64,000 nucleotides of DNA, taken from positions 4,154,001 to 4,218,000 of the forward strand of contig NZ_CP114065.1 of the NCBI RefSeq assembly GCF_027627575.1. The letters are read 5' to 3'. The notes under the pieces were generated by a model. The model saw nothing but the letters and a program-made list of their open reading frames with translations. It ran no database searches and was not told the DNA's origin. Position numbers and translations under genes: made by a program. The stretch comes from Kribbella sp. CA-293567 (lineage in GTDB: Bacteria; Actinomycetota; Actinomycetes; Propionibacteriales; Kribbellaceae). Shown one piece after another: positions 47,084-55,768 of this stretch (its first letter is position 1; each line of letters opens with the position of its first letter).

Positions 47084-47278
47084 CTACTCCGCCACCGTGA
47101 TCGCCAGCGCCGGACAGATCCGCGCGGCCTCCCGGGTGCCTTCCTCGGTGCCGGCATCGGCCGGCTGCGCCAGCAGTACGGCGATGCCGTCGTCGTCACG
47201 CTGGTCGAACACCTCCGGCGCGGACAGCACACACTGTCCCGAACCGATGCACTTGTCCTGATCGAGAACCACCTTCAT
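47084..47278 (-). CDS. 3Fe-4S ferredoxin for the P450
   Basis: 64 residues, acidic. Three cluster cysteines, Cys10 and Cys16 in CIGSGQC and Cys55 before Pro, fit the [3Fe-4S] ferredoxins that serve actinobacterial P450s. The position of the usual fourth ligand is not Cys. The ATG at 47278 was chosen because it begins the domain directly (MKVVLDQDKC). It sits between the P450 and reductase genes with 13- and 6-bp gaps. Confidence 0.92.
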   Translation of the reverse strand: MKVVLDQDKCIGSGQCVLSAPEVFDQRDDDGIAVLLAQPADAGTEEGTREAARICPALAITVAE

Positions 47279-47291
47279 CGTGAGACCCCTT

Positions 47292-48506
47292 TCACCAGGT
47301 GACCGGCAGCGCGTGCACGCCGTAGATGGACATGTCGTGTTTGAACGGCACCTGGTCGAGCGGCACCGCCAGCGCGAGGGTCGGGATGCGCCGGTAGAGG
47401 GTGCGGTAGACGACCTGCAGCTCGACCCGGGCAAGTGGTTGCCCAAGGCACTGATGTACGCCGTACCCGAAGGCGACGTGGTGCCGGGCCGACCGGTGGA
47501 TGTCGAGCTTGTCCGGCTCCGGGAAGGCCTCCTCGTCGCGGTTGGCGATCTCGGTCGCGACGATCACGCCCTCGCCCTTGCGGATCAGCTGCCCGCCCAC
47601 CTCCAGGTCCGCCAGGGCGACCCGGCGGCGGCCGTTGTGCACGATGGTCAGGTAGCGCAGCAGTTCCTCGACGGCGTGCGCCACCACCTTCGGGTCGTCG
47701 GCGGCGCGGAGCGCGTCGAGCTGATCGGGGTGTTCCAGCAGCGCGACCGTGCCGAGCGCGATCATGTTGGCGGTCGTCTCGTGGCCGGCGATCAGCAGCA
47801 ACAGGGCCATGTCGACGACGTCGTCGATCGTCATCCGGCCCGGACGCAACTGCTCGACGATCAGCCGGCTCAGCAGATCGTCGGCGGGCCCCTCGTTCTT
47901 GCGGTTCACCAGGTCCCGCAGGTAGTCCCGCAGTTCCTGGCTCGCGGCCTGCGACTGCTCGGCCGTGTTCTCACGCCGGAGCAGCAGCTTGCCCAGGCGG
48001 TGGAAGAGCGCGCGGTCGTCGTACGGGACGCCGAGCAGTTCGCAGATCACCAGTGACGGCAACGGCAGGGCGAGCGCCTCGACCAGGTCGACCGGCTTCG
48101 GGCCGGCCAGGATGTCGTCGATCAGGCCGTCGGTGAGCTGCTGGATCCGTGGCCGCATCGCCTCCACCCGCTTGATCATGAAGTCCGCGGTGACGAGGCG
48201 GCGCTGGGCGGCGTGCTCGGGATCGTCACGGACGATGAACGCGGTGAACTGGCCCCGGTTGCGCGACTGCGCCTCGGTGCTGAACGGGAAGCCGTCGTTG
48301 CGCGGGTCGGAGCTGATCCTCGGGTCGGCGAGCACCTGGCGGGAGTGGTCGTACCGGGTCACCAGCCACGGCGTACTGCCGTCCCAGAGCGTCGTCCGCG
48401 ACAGCGGCTCCTCGGCCTGCAGGCGATCCAGCTCGGGCGGCGGATCGAACGGGCACCTGCCGCGGGTCATCGGATAGGCGGGTGCTGCTTCCACAAGCTC
48501 GGACAT
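47292..48506 (-). CDS. Cytochrome P450 (CYP)
   Basis: 404 residues, soluble bacterial class I type. The heme motif FGYGVHQCLGQPLAR has Cys353; the I-helix oxygen-activation motif is AGHETTAN and a ExxR motif precedes the heme. RBS GGGGAG lies 6 bases before the ATG. It begins an operon with ferredoxin and reductase, giving a complete electron chain. The substrate cannot be told; the nearby acyl-CoA synthetase, SDR and CoA-transferase suggest a small organic acid or lipid, which is inference. Confidence 0.92.
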   Translation of the reverse strand: MSELVEAAPAYPMTRGRCPFDPPPELDRLQAEEPLSRTTLWDGSTPWLVTRYDHSRQVLADPRISSDPRNDGFPFSTEAQSRNRGQFTAFIVRDDPEHAAQRRLVTADFMIKRVEAMRPRIQQLTDGLIDDILAGPKPVDLVEALALPLPSLVICELLGVPYDDRALFHRLGKLLLRRENTAEQSQAASQELRDYLRDLVNRKNEGPADDLLSRLIVEQLRPGRMTIDDVVDMALLLLIAGHETTANMIALGTVALLEHPDQLDALRAADDPKVVAHAVEELLRYLTIVHNGRRRVALADLEVGGQLIRKGEGVIVATEIANRDEEAFPEPDKLDIHRSARHHVAFGYGVHQCLGQPLARVELQVVYRTLYRRIPTLALAVPLDQVPFKHDMSIYGVHALPVTW

Positions 48507-48520
48507 CGCGGCTCCCCAGA

Positions 48521-48563
48521 GTTACCGAACGAATGTTTTCTTACTGAACAAACGTTAGGTAAC
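48521..48563. promoter_or_regulatory. 43-bp imperfect palindrome upstream of the P450 operon
   Basis: Arms at 48521-48537 and 48547-48563 match at 14 of 17 positions; the ends GTTACC and GGTAAC are perfect. It is AT-rich and lies just upstream of the P450 RBS. The TetR gene next to it on the same strand is the obvious candidate binder. Confidence 0.7.
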
Positions 48564-48613
48564 TCGGCATCGTGCCACCACAGAGTGAGATTCAAGTCAC
48601 AATTGGTGAGGAG

Positions 48614-49234
48614 TCAGGCGAAGACGAGCGAGACGAGATCGTCGAGGAAGTCCTCGCTCGGGTGGGCCGGCTGGACGCCGTCCAGCAGCGCTGCCCGGCC
48701 GTAGACGCTGACGAAGACCAGCGACGCGGCCCGGCGACTGGGCAGGCGCAGGACGTGTCCCGCGTCGGCACAGCGTTCGAAGGCGGTGATCAGACTGGTG
48801 AAAACCTCCACCAGCGGGCCGCTCACCGGACGCTCGCCGCTGATCGCCCGGCGGGTGGCCTTGCCGAACAACAGCCGGTAGTGCCCTGGCTTGGCGTCGG
48901 CGAAGTCACGATGCGCGTGGACCTGGGCCCGCAGCCGGCCCATCACGTCACCGGGTTCCAGGCTTTCGTCGGCCGCGGCCATCGCCTTCACCAGCAGGCC
49001 GAACTCGTAGTCGACCAGACCCTCGATCAGCGCGGCCCGGTCGGCGAAGTGCTGGTAGATGCTGGCCGGGGCGATCCCCACCTCGCGGGCGACGCCGCGA
49101 ATGGTCAGGCCATCCTCGCCGCCCAGCTCCGACAGCAGCCGGCCGGCGCCCTCCAGGATCTCGAAGCGGAGCCGGTCGCCCTCGCCCCAGCGGTTGCGGA
49201 CCCGCTGCTCGGTGATGGTCTCGTCGTCCGGCAT
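48614..49234 (-). CDS. TetR family regulator near the P450 operon
   Basis: 206 residues from the ATG at 49234. HTH with TIRGVAREVGIAPASIYQHF at about residues 46-65, and a C-terminal helical domain of the TetR_C type with SLITAFERCADAGH. The stop is 107 bp before the P450 start, with the 43-bp palindrome between. I infer that it controls the P450 operon, although it could also control the citryl-CoA-lyase-like gene ending just upstream. Confidence 0.88.
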   Translation of the reverse strand: MPDDETITEQRVRNRWGEGDRLRFEILEGAGRLLSELGGEDGLTIRGVAREVGIAPASIYQHFADRAALIEGLVDYEFGLLVKAMAAADESLEPGDVMGRLRAQVHAHRDFADAKPGHYRLLFGKATRRAISGERPVSGPLVEVFTSLITAFERCADAGHVLRLPSRRAASLVFVSVYGRAALLDGVQPAHPSEDFLDDLVSLVFA

Positions 49235-49248
49235 TGCGTCATTCTGCC

Positions 49249-50085
49249 TCAGGGATGGCCGTCCGTCGGTGAGGTGTGCGGCACGCTTCGCGGCGGCGTA
49301 CCGGTGTAGGTGGCGGGGATGCTCTTCGGCAACGGGCCCTTGATGCGGGTCGGTTCGAGCTGCTGCTCGCGAGCATGGGCGAGCAGGCCGACGGATCGCG
49401 AGAGGACGAAGAGACCGCGAGCCAGCTCGGGTGCCAGGCCCAGTTCGGCGTAGATGGTCGCGGTGGCGCCGTCGATGTTCATCGGGATCGGCCTGGAGCC
49501 TTCGGCCAGCACCGATTCGAGGGCCAGCGCGACCTCCAGGTAGTGGCCCTCGACGACGCCGTCGCGCGCGGCACGCTCGACGGCATGCATCAACGGGTCG
49601 CGGCGCGGATCGAGTGGGTGGAAGCGGTGGCCGAAGCCGGGCAGGAAGGTCCCCCGATCCTTGTACGCCGCAACCAGCGCGCGCGCCGCCGTGGTCGGCG
49701 ACTCCCCTTGGTCGACCGCCGTCTTGAGCTCCTGCAGGATCCCCATGCACTGCTGACCGGCGCCGCCGTGGACATCGCCCAGCAGGTTCACGCCGGTCGC
49801 CATCGCGTTGTTGAGAGCCAGACCGCAGGACACGGCCATCCTGGCCGCGGCGATCGACGGCGCCTGCGGTCCGTGGTCGACGGCAGCGACCAGGGTCAGT
49901 TCGAGCAGCCTGGCTTCGTCTTCGGAAGGCAGCTCACCGCGCACCATCAGCCAGATCATCTGCGGGAAGCTGACAGCACCGATCAGTTCCTCGATCGGGT
50001 AGCCGCGCAGGCGGATCTCCCCGGGCTCGATGTCGGTGATCGACGTTGCCCACCAGTCCGCCGCTTCCTGGGCCCTGTCGCTCAT
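49249..50085 (-). CDS. Citryl-CoA lyase-like protein (citrate synthase fold)
   Basis: 278 residues, the short citrate-synthase-fold form. All three catalytic residues are in place: His106 in DVHGGAGQ, His153 in PGFGHRFHPLDPR, and Asp205 in MNIDGATA. Such proteins cleave citryl-CoA or a related tertiary-alcohol CoA ester to acetyl-CoA and a keto acid. ATG 50085 overlaps the CoA-transferase stop as ATGA and has GGGAG upstream, so the two enzymes are coupled. The real substrate may be a relative of citrate. Confidence 0.85.
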   Translation of the reverse strand: MSDRAQEAADWWATSITDIEPGEIRLRGYPIEELIGAVSFPQMIWLMVRGELPSEDEARLLELTLVAAVDHGPQAPSIAAARMAVSCGLALNNAMATGVNLLGDVHGGAGQQCMGILQELKTAVDQGESPTTAARALVAAYKDRGTFLPGFGHRFHPLDPRRDPLMHAVERAARDGVVEGHYLEVALALESVLAEGSRPIPMNIDGATATIYAELGLAPELARGLFVLSRSVGLLAHAREQQLEPTRIKGPLPKSIPATYTGTPPRSVPHTSPTDGHP

Positions 50086-51284
50086 ACCGCTCCCTGCTCG
50101 TGAAGGCCGCTGATCTCCTCGCTGCTGTAGCCGAGCTCAGCGAGAATTTCGTCCGTGTGCTCACCCAACCCCGGCGGCCGCTTCCCCGGCCCGACCGACG
50201 CGCCGTCCACCTGAACGCTGCTGCCCAGAACTCGCAGCGAACGTGTCCCTCCGGGCAGGTCGACCTCGTGCAGCAACTCGCGGACCGAGATCTGCTCCAG
50301 CGACAACGCCTCCGCCACGGTCAGCACCGGCGCGACCGGTACGCCGCTTCCTGCCAGCAGCTCGTCCCACTCCGCGGCAGAGCGCTCTCTGAGCGTCTTC
50401 TCCAGCTCCGCCTTGAGAGCCGTCCGATTTTGCTTGCGTGAGTCGCGAGTGGTGAACCGGGGGTCCTCGATCAGTTCCGGGCGGCCGAGCGCGGCGCACA
50501 GTTCGACGTACTGCTCCTGCTTGTTGGCGGCGATGTTCAGCGCGCCGGCCGCCGTCTCGAACGTGCCCGACGGCGCCGACGTGACGTTTTCGTTGCCCAT
50601 GGCCCGCGGTTCTCGGCCGCCGATCACCAGGTCGGAGACCACCCAGCCCATCGCCGCGATCGCGGTCTCCAGCATCGACACGTCGAGGAAGCTGCCGGCC
50701 CCGGTCCGGGCGCGCTTGACCAGCGCCGCCGAGATGGCGAACGCCGCCGCGTAGCCACCCAGTGTGTCGGCGACCGGGAACCCCGTCCGGGTCGGCGCGG
50801 TCTCCGGCGTACCTGTCACGCTCATGATCCCGGACAGTCCCTGAATGATTTGGTCATACGCCGGCCGCCCACGCATCGGCCCGGTCTGGCCGAATCCCGA
50901 CACGGCGCAGTACACCAGTGCGGGATTGAGCTCCTGCAGAGTGGCCCAGGAGAAGCCCAGCCGCTCGAGTACGCCGGGCCTGAAGTTCTCCAGCAGCACA
51001 TCGGCGTCGCGCACCAGCCGCTCGAAGACCTCCTTGCCGGCCGGCGACTTCAGGTCCAGCGTCAGAGAGCGCTTCCCGGCGTTCTGCGCCAGAAACGAAA
51101 CGCCCAGGCCGGCCTGGCTCAGCTCAGGATCGGCCCCGAGATTGCGGGCCAGGTCGCCGGACCCCGGCACCTCCACCTTGACCACCTCGGCCCCCATCAA
51201 CGCGAGCTGGTATCCCGCGAACGGTCCGGCCAGCACGTTCGTGAGATCCAGTACTCGCACGCCGTCGAGCAGGTCAGGATGCAC
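50082..51284 (-). CDS. Class III CoA-transferase (CaiB/BaiF)
   Basis: 400 residues from the GTG at 51284, with GGAG 8 bases upstream; a GTG at 51302 would overlap the IclR gene more. Family hallmarks: GVRVLDLTNVLAGPFAG near the start, LLENFRPGVLERLG, and the catalytic Asp173 in GFPVADTLGG. It moves CoA between a donor acyl-CoA and a carboxylate. It sits between the IclR regulator and the coupled citryl-CoA-lyase gene, so it probably activates the imported carboxylate. Confidence 0.92.
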   Translation of the reverse strand: MHPDLLDGVRVLDLTNVLAGPFAGYQLALMGAEVVKVEVPGSGDLARNLGADPELSQAGLGVSFLAQNAGKRSLTLDLKSPAGKEVFERLVRDADVLLENFRPGVLERLGFSWATLQELNPALVYCAVSGFGQTGPMRGRPAYDQIIQGLSGIMSVTGTPETAPTRTGFPVADTLGGYAAAFAISAALVKRARTGAGSFLDVSMLETAIAAMGWVVSDLVIGGREPRAMGNENVTSAPSGTFETAAGALNIAANKQEQYVELCAALGRPELIEDPRFTTRDSRKQNRTALKAELEKTLRERSAAEWDELLAGSGVPVAPVLTVAEALSLEQISVRELLHEVDLPGGTRSLRVLGSSVQVDGASVGPGKRPPGLGEHTDEILAELGYSSEEISGLHEQGAV

Positions 51285-52068
51285 TGAAACCGCTCCAGCC
51301 ACTCGCGCTCACGGTGGCGGCGCAGCGGCGTACGGCAGCGACGTATCCCGGGAGGCGCTCGTCGTTGAAGCGGGTCGTCGGCCCGCCGACCCCCACCGCG
51401 GCGACCACCCGCCCGTCGGAGCGGAGTACCGGGGCGGAGATACCTGATGCCCCGAGTTCGCGCTCTCCGTGAGTCACGGCGTACCCACGCTCGCCGGCCC
51501 GTATTGCGGCAAGGCGAAGCTGCTTGGGGCTGAACTCCTTCGACCCGGCCTCACCCTGCGGATACTCAGCGGCCACAGCCTCGATCACCGAAGGGTCCGC
51601 CGCCAGCAGCGGCGGGTCGCTCAGCAACACCCGCGACGCCGCACCGCCCCACAACGGCAGCGCGGAGCCGACCGCGATCGTGTGCCGAACGCTCAACGTC
51701 CCTTGAGCCTGCGCGAGACACACCCGAGTCCGCCCGACCCTGATGTAGAGGTTGGCCGTCTCGCCGGTCTCGGTCGCCAGCCGGTTCAGAGCCGCCCGTA
51801 CCGCCGGCGGAACCTCCATGCCGGCGCTGCTCAAGCGGGACCAGCGCAGAAAGCCGGGCCCGATCGCGTAACGACCCGGCCCTGTCGAGGCAACCAGTCC
51901 GCGCTGCTCCAGGGTCGTCACCAGCCGCAGCACGGTCGTCTTCGGCAGACCGCTCGCTGCCGTCAGCTCGGCCAGCGTCCAGAGCGGATGCTCGTCGTCG
52001 AAGCGCTCCAGCAGATCCAGCGCCCGGTGCACGCTTCGCACCCCGGGCAGCTCCCCGTCACCGTCCAT
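51274..52068 (-). CDS. IclR family regulator of the carboxylate module
   Basis: 264 residues from the ATG at 52068, which has AGGGG 6 bases upstream. HTH domain near 10-75 (LAELTAASGLPKTTVLRLV) and an IclR effector domain with RHTIAVGSALPLWGG and TRFNDERLPGY. IclR proteins often sense an aromatic or carboxylic acid. It is the first gene of the operon with the CoA-transferase and lyase, and it diverges from tctC, so it probably controls both directions. Confidence 0.92.
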   Translation of the reverse strand: MDGDGELPGVRSVHRALDLLERFDDEHPLWTLAELTAASGLPKTTVLRLVTTLEQRGLVASTGPGRYAIGPGFLRWSRLSSAGMEVPPAVRAALNRLATETGETANLYIRVGRTRVCLAQAQGTLSVRHTIAVGSALPLWGGAASRVLLSDPPLLAADPSVIEAVAAEYPQGEAGSKEFSPKQLRLAAIRAGERGYAVTHGERELGASGISAPVLRSDGRVVAAVGVGGPTTRFNDERLPGYVAAVRRCAATVSASGWSGFSAS

Positions 52069-52150
52069 CCGGCACCCCTTCCGCTGCGGCGCGCCTGCAC
52101 TGCGCACGCCTTCCCGACGATAACCCGCCGATCCGCAGAACGGAATCTCT

Positions 52151-52206
52151 GTACCTCCTGATGGAATGCTGCTAGTTTCCGGTCAGGCCTGTTCCCGAGG
52201 AGGTAC
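52151..52206 (+). promoter_or_regulatory. Inverted repeat able to pair with the tctC ribosome binding site
   Basis: GTACCTCCT (52151-52159) is the exact complement of AGGAGGTAC (52198-52206), which holds the tctC RBS. If the transcript begins upstream of 52151 the RBS would be sequestered; otherwise the repeat could be an IclR site. Confidence 0.5.
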
Positions 52207-52210
52207 CCAC

Positions 52211-53206
52211 ATGCCGCGATCCGTGATCGTTGCCGCCGGGGTGAGCGTCAGCCTGCTGCTCAGCGGTTGTTCGGCCCTGGAGGGCGGCAGCGTCGCCGGC
52301 GACTTCCCGTCCCGCAACGTCGAGATCATGGTCCCCGCCGCCCCCGGTGGTGGCTGGGACCTGACCGCTCGCCAGCTCCAGCACGTGATCCAGGAGGACG
52401 ACTTCCTTCCCGGCCGATCGGTCTCGGTGGTCAACGTGACCGGCGCCGGCGGTGCCGTCGGCATCTCGAAGCTGGTCACCAAGAACCGCAAGGATCCGCA
52501 CACGCTGATGATCACCGGCCTGGTGATGGTCGGCGCGCTGACCCTGAACCAGTCGAAGATCACCATCTCCGACACCACCCCGATCGCGACCATCACCGCC
52601 GAGCAGGAGGTGCTCGTGGTGAAGGCGGACTCGCCGCTGAAGTCCCTCGACGACCTGGTCGAGAAGTACCGCGCGGACCCGAGTTCGGTCAGCTGGGGCG
52701 GCGGCACCATCGGCGGCACCGACCACATCACCGCGGGCACCCTGGTGAAGACCGCGGGCGCCGACCCGTCGAAGGTCAAGTACATCTCGTACTCCGGTGG
52801 CGGCGAGGCGACGGCCGCGATCCTGTCCGGCGACGTCACGGTCGGCATCTCCGGCCTGAGTGAGTTCGAGGAGCAGATCGCGGCCGGCAAGATGCGCGTG
52901 CTGGCCACCTCGGGCACCGACCCGATGACCGTCGGCGGCAAGCAGCTGCCGACGATGAAGTCCGAGGGGTACGACGCCGAAGTACTGAACTGGCGCGCGA
53001 TCGTGGCTCCACCCGACATTCCCGAGGCGGATCGCCAACGCCTGATCGACTTCGTCCAGAAGACCAACGACTCCCCCGAATGGGCCGAGATCCGCAAGAA
53101 GCAGGGCTGGACCGACTTCTTCCGGACCGGCGACGACGCGAAGAAGTTCATCGCCGACGAGACCACCCGAGTCGAGGCACTGCTGAAAGAACTGGGGATC
53201 GTGTGA
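52211..53206 (+). CDS. tctC: TTT substrate-binding lipoprotein
   Basis: 331 residues from the ATG at 52211, preceded by GAGGAGGT. Signal peptide with lipobox LLSGC and lipid-anchored Cys20, then the TctC two-lobe periplasmic-type fold: VEIMVPAAPGGGWDLTARQL, the ISYSGGGEATAAILSGDV segment, and a C-terminal helix. It captures a di- or tricarboxylate outside the cell for the TctAB permease encoded by the next genes; the ligand cannot be read from the sequence. Confidence 0.93.
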   Translation: MPRSVIVAAGVSVSLLLSGCSALEGGSVAGDFPSRNVEIMVPAAPGGGWDLTARQLQHVIQEDDFLPGRSVSVVNVTGAGGAVGISKLVTKNRKDPHTLMITGLVMVGALTLNQSKITISDTTPIATITAEQEVLVVKADSPLKSLDDLVEKYRADPSSVSWGGGTIGGTDHITAGTLVKTAGADPSKVKYISYSGGGEATAAILSGDVTVGISGLSEFEEQIAAGKMRVLATSGTDPMTVGGKQLPTMKSEGYDAEVLNWRAIVAPPDIPEADRQRLIDFVQKTNDSPEWAEIRKKQGWTDFFRTGDDAKKFIADETTRVEALLKELGIV

Positions 53207-53700
53207 GCACGACAGAGGAACCGGTGAAGGTGTCGGACGCCGAGGTCGAGGCGTCGCGGCCGGTGCGGATCATCGCGGCCGTGGTGCTGGTCGTCCTGAG
53301 CGCGACGTTCCTGGTGGGCGTCTTCGACATCCGCAGTCCCAAAGGGCTCGATCCGGCGGGACCGCGGTTCTTCCCGCTGCTCGTCACGGTCGCGTGGCTC
53401 CTGCTGTCGATCGGCTACCTGGTCGAAGGACTGCGCTCGCCGCGGACCGCGAACAAGGGTGACCGGAGCTGGTTCGAGCCGCTGGCCGTGTCGGCGCTGC
53501 TGGTCCTCTACGCCTTCCTCGTCGTGCCGCTCGGCTACATGATCGCCACCGCGCTGCTGTTCTTCTGCGCGGCCCGCGTGCTCGGCAGCCGGCAGGTGGT
53601 GCGGGACGCGATCGTCGCCGTGGTGATCTCCGTACTGGTCTACATCGCGTTCACCCAGTTCCTCGACATCTCGCTGCCCGAGGGGGTGCTGGGACTGTGA
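53203..53700 (+). CDS. tctB: TTT small permease subunit
   Basis: 165 residues with four hydrophobic segments, the size and layout of TctB. It starts at GTG 53203, overlapping the tctC stop by 4 bp (GTGA), and its own stop overlaps the tctA start in the same way. Residues DPAGPRFFPLLV and the FLDISLPEGVLG end are as in the family. It is the small membrane component of the transporter. Confidence 0.9.
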   Translation: MSTTEEPVKVSDAEVEASRPVRIIAAVVLVVLSATFLVGVFDIRSPKGLDPAGPRFFPLLVTVAWLLLSIGYLVEGLRSPRTANKGDRSWFEPLAVSALLVLYAFLVVPLGYMIATALLFFCAARVLGSRQVVRDAIVAVVISVLVYIAFTQFLDISLPEGVLGL

Positions 53701-55268
53701 TCTCACTGGCCGTCTTCGGCGACCTGCTGCACGGGTTCGGCACGGTGCTGCACCCGATGAACCTGCTCTGGGCCGTGCTCGGCGTCACCCTCGGCATGCT
53801 GGTCGGCATCCTGCCCGGTATCGGCCCGGCGCTGACGATCGCGCTGCTGCTGCCGATCACCTTCAACTTCTCCGACCCGATCGGCGCCTTCATCATGTTC
53901 GCCGGCATCTACTACGGCGCCATGTACGGCGGGTCCACCACCTCGATCCTGATCAACACCCCCGGCGAGTCGGCCTCGGTGGCGACCGCGATCGAGGGCC
54001 ACAAGATGGCGCTCAAGGGCCGGGCCCGGGCCGCCCTCGCGACCGCGGCGATCGGCTCCTTCATCGCCGGCACCATCTCGACCGTGCTGCTGACCTTCGT
54101 CGCCAAGCCGATCGGCAACCTGGCCGGCGAGTTCCAGTCGACCGACTACTTCGCGATCACCCTGCTGGCGATGGTCGCGGTGACCGCGCTGGTCGGCCAC
54201 TCGCTGATCCGTGGGCTGCTGTCGCTGACGGTCGGTCTGTTCATCGGGCTGATCGGGCTGGACAGTCTGTCGGGCGCCCAGCGCTACACCTTCGGCACCC
54301 TGCGGCTGCTGGACGGCGTCGACGTGGTGATCGTCATCGTCGGTCTGTTCGCGATCGGCGAGACGTTGCACGTGGCATCGAAGTTGCGCAGTACGCCGGA
54401 CCGGCCGGCGGTGCTGGAGAAGGGCCGGCTACGCACCGGGTACCTGAGCAAGAACGACTGGAAGCGCTCGTGGGCACCCTGGCTCCGAGGTACGGCGCTC
54501 GGCTTCCCGTTCGGGGCGATCCCGTCGGGCGGAGCCGAGGTACCGACCTTCCTGAGCTACACGATCGAGCGGCGGCGCGCGAAGAAGGCAGGCCGCAAGC
54601 ATCCCGACGAGTTCGGCGACGGCGCGATCGAGGGGGTCGCCGGCCCGGAGGCGGCCAACAACGCGTCGTTCTCCGGCGTCCTGGTGCCGCTGCTCACCCT
54701 CGGCCTGCCGACCTCGGCGACCGCCGCGGTGATGCTGGCCGCGTTCCAGATCTTCAACGTGCAGCCCGGCCCGCAGCTGTTCGAGGACCAGGGCACCCTG
54801 GTCTGGACGCTGATCGCCTCGCTCTACGTCGGCAACCTGATCCTGCTGATCATGAACCTGCCGCTGATCGCGATCTGGGTGCAGGTGCTGAAGGTGCCGC
54901 GGCCGCTGCTGTACGCCGGCATCCTGGTCTTCGCCTGCCTCGGCGTCTACTCGCTGTCCGGCTCGGGGTACGAGGTCCTGATGGCGCTGCTGATCGGCGT
55001 CGCCGGATTCTTCATGCGCAAACTCGACTTCCCGATCGCGCCGGTCATCCTCGGCGTCATCCTCGGTCCCACCATGGAGGAGCAGTTCCGCCGCTCGCTG
55101 GTGATCTCCAACGGCGACGCGAGCGTGTTCTTCACCCGGCCGCTCAGCCTGGTCATCATCATCCTGACCGTGCTGGCCCTGTTCGTGCCGTACCTGCCGC
55201 GGATCGTCGCCCGGCTCCGTGGCCGGGAAGCCACCCGCGACCGGCTCACCTTCGGTGAGGACGACTGA
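53697..55268 (+). CDS. tctA: TTT large permease subunit
   Basis: 523 residues with about 11-12 membrane segments. The first third has the TctA signature GMLVGILPGIGPALTIALL and MYGGSTTSILINTPGE, and a second copy-like motif PSGGAEVPTFLSY occurs at about 280. It forms the translocation path of the tripartite transporter, a secondary system using the ion gradient. The start overlaps tctB and the stop overlaps the universal stress gene by 1 bp. Confidence 0.94.
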   Translation: MISLAVFGDLLHGFGTVLHPMNLLWAVLGVTLGMLVGILPGIGPALTIALLLPITFNFSDPIGAFIMFAGIYYGAMYGGSTTSILINTPGESASVATAIEGHKMALKGRARAALATAAIGSFIAGTISTVLLTFVAKPIGNLAGEFQSTDYFAITLLAMVAVTALVGHSLIRGLLSLTVGLFIGLIGLDSLSGAQRYTFGTLRLLDGVDVVIVIVGLFAIGETLHVASKLRSTPDRPAVLEKGRLRTGYLSKNDWKRSWAPWLRGTALGFPFGAIPSGGAEVPTFLSYTIERRRAKKAGRKHPDEFGDGAIEGVAGPEAANNASFSGVLVPLLTLGLPTSATAAVMLAAFQIFNVQPGPQLFEDQGTLVWTLIASLYVGNLILLIMNLPLIAIWVQVLKVPRPLLYAGILVFACLGVYSLSGSGYEVLMALLIGVAGFFMRKLDFPIAPVILGVILGPTMEEQFRRSLVISNGDASVFFTRPLSLVIIILTVLALFVPYLPRIVARLRGREATRDRLTFGEDD

Positions 55269-55714
55269 TGAGTTCGGTGACCGGCGGTGATGAGAGAGTG
55301 GGCCCCGTGAAGATCCTGGTGGGCTACGTACCGACGCCCGAAGGCGAGGCCGCTCTCGAAGCCGCCGCCGCCGAAGCCGAGCTGCGCGGCGCCGCCGTCC
55401 TGCTGCTCAACACGAGCCGCGGCGACGCCTACATCGACTCCCGCTACGCGAACCAGGCCGAGCTCGACGCGGCCGAGGCCCGGCTGCGGGAGCGCGGCGT
55501 CGAGGTGACGATCCAGCAGGCGGTCGGCACCGGCGACGTGGCCGCCGAACTCCTCAAGGCGGCCGAGGCCAACGACGTCACGCTGATCGTCCTCGGCCTC
55601 CGCCGCCGCAGCCCGGTCGGCAAGCTCATCCTCGGCAGCACCGCCCAGCGCGTGCTGCTCGAATCCCCCGTTCCGGTGCTCGCCGTCAAGGTCGCCGGCT
55701 CCCGCGACGACTGA
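55268..55714 (+). CDS. Universal stress protein (UspA family)
   Basis: 148 residues of the UspA fold with a nucleotide-binding pattern: ILVGYVPTPEGEAAL at the N-terminus and GLRRRSPVGKLILGSTAQRV, the G-2x-G-9x-G motif, near the end. It begins within the last base of tctA, so it belongs to the transporter operon. Usp genes linked to TTT or TRAP transporters are common and may tune transport to energy state; the detail is inference. Confidence 0.9.
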   Translation: MSSVTGGDERVGPVKILVGYVPTPEGEAALEAAAAEAELRGAAVLLLNTSRGDAYIDSRYANQAELDAAEARLRERGVEVTIQQAVGTGDVAAELLKAAEANDVTLIVLGLRRRSPVGKLILGSTAQRVLLESPVPVLAVKVAGSRDD

Positions 55715-55753
55715 CTTTTCGTAAATCGGGATGAGCGGCTGGAGCCGGCCGCC

Positions 55754-55759
55754 TAAACT
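55754..55759 (+). promoter_or_regulatory. -10 box of hrpA, leaderless or short leader
   Basis: TAAACT lies 9 bp before the hrpA ATG at 55769, leaving at most a few bases of leader. No RBS is visible. Confidence 0.4.
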
Positions 55760-55768
55760 GGTTCCGAC

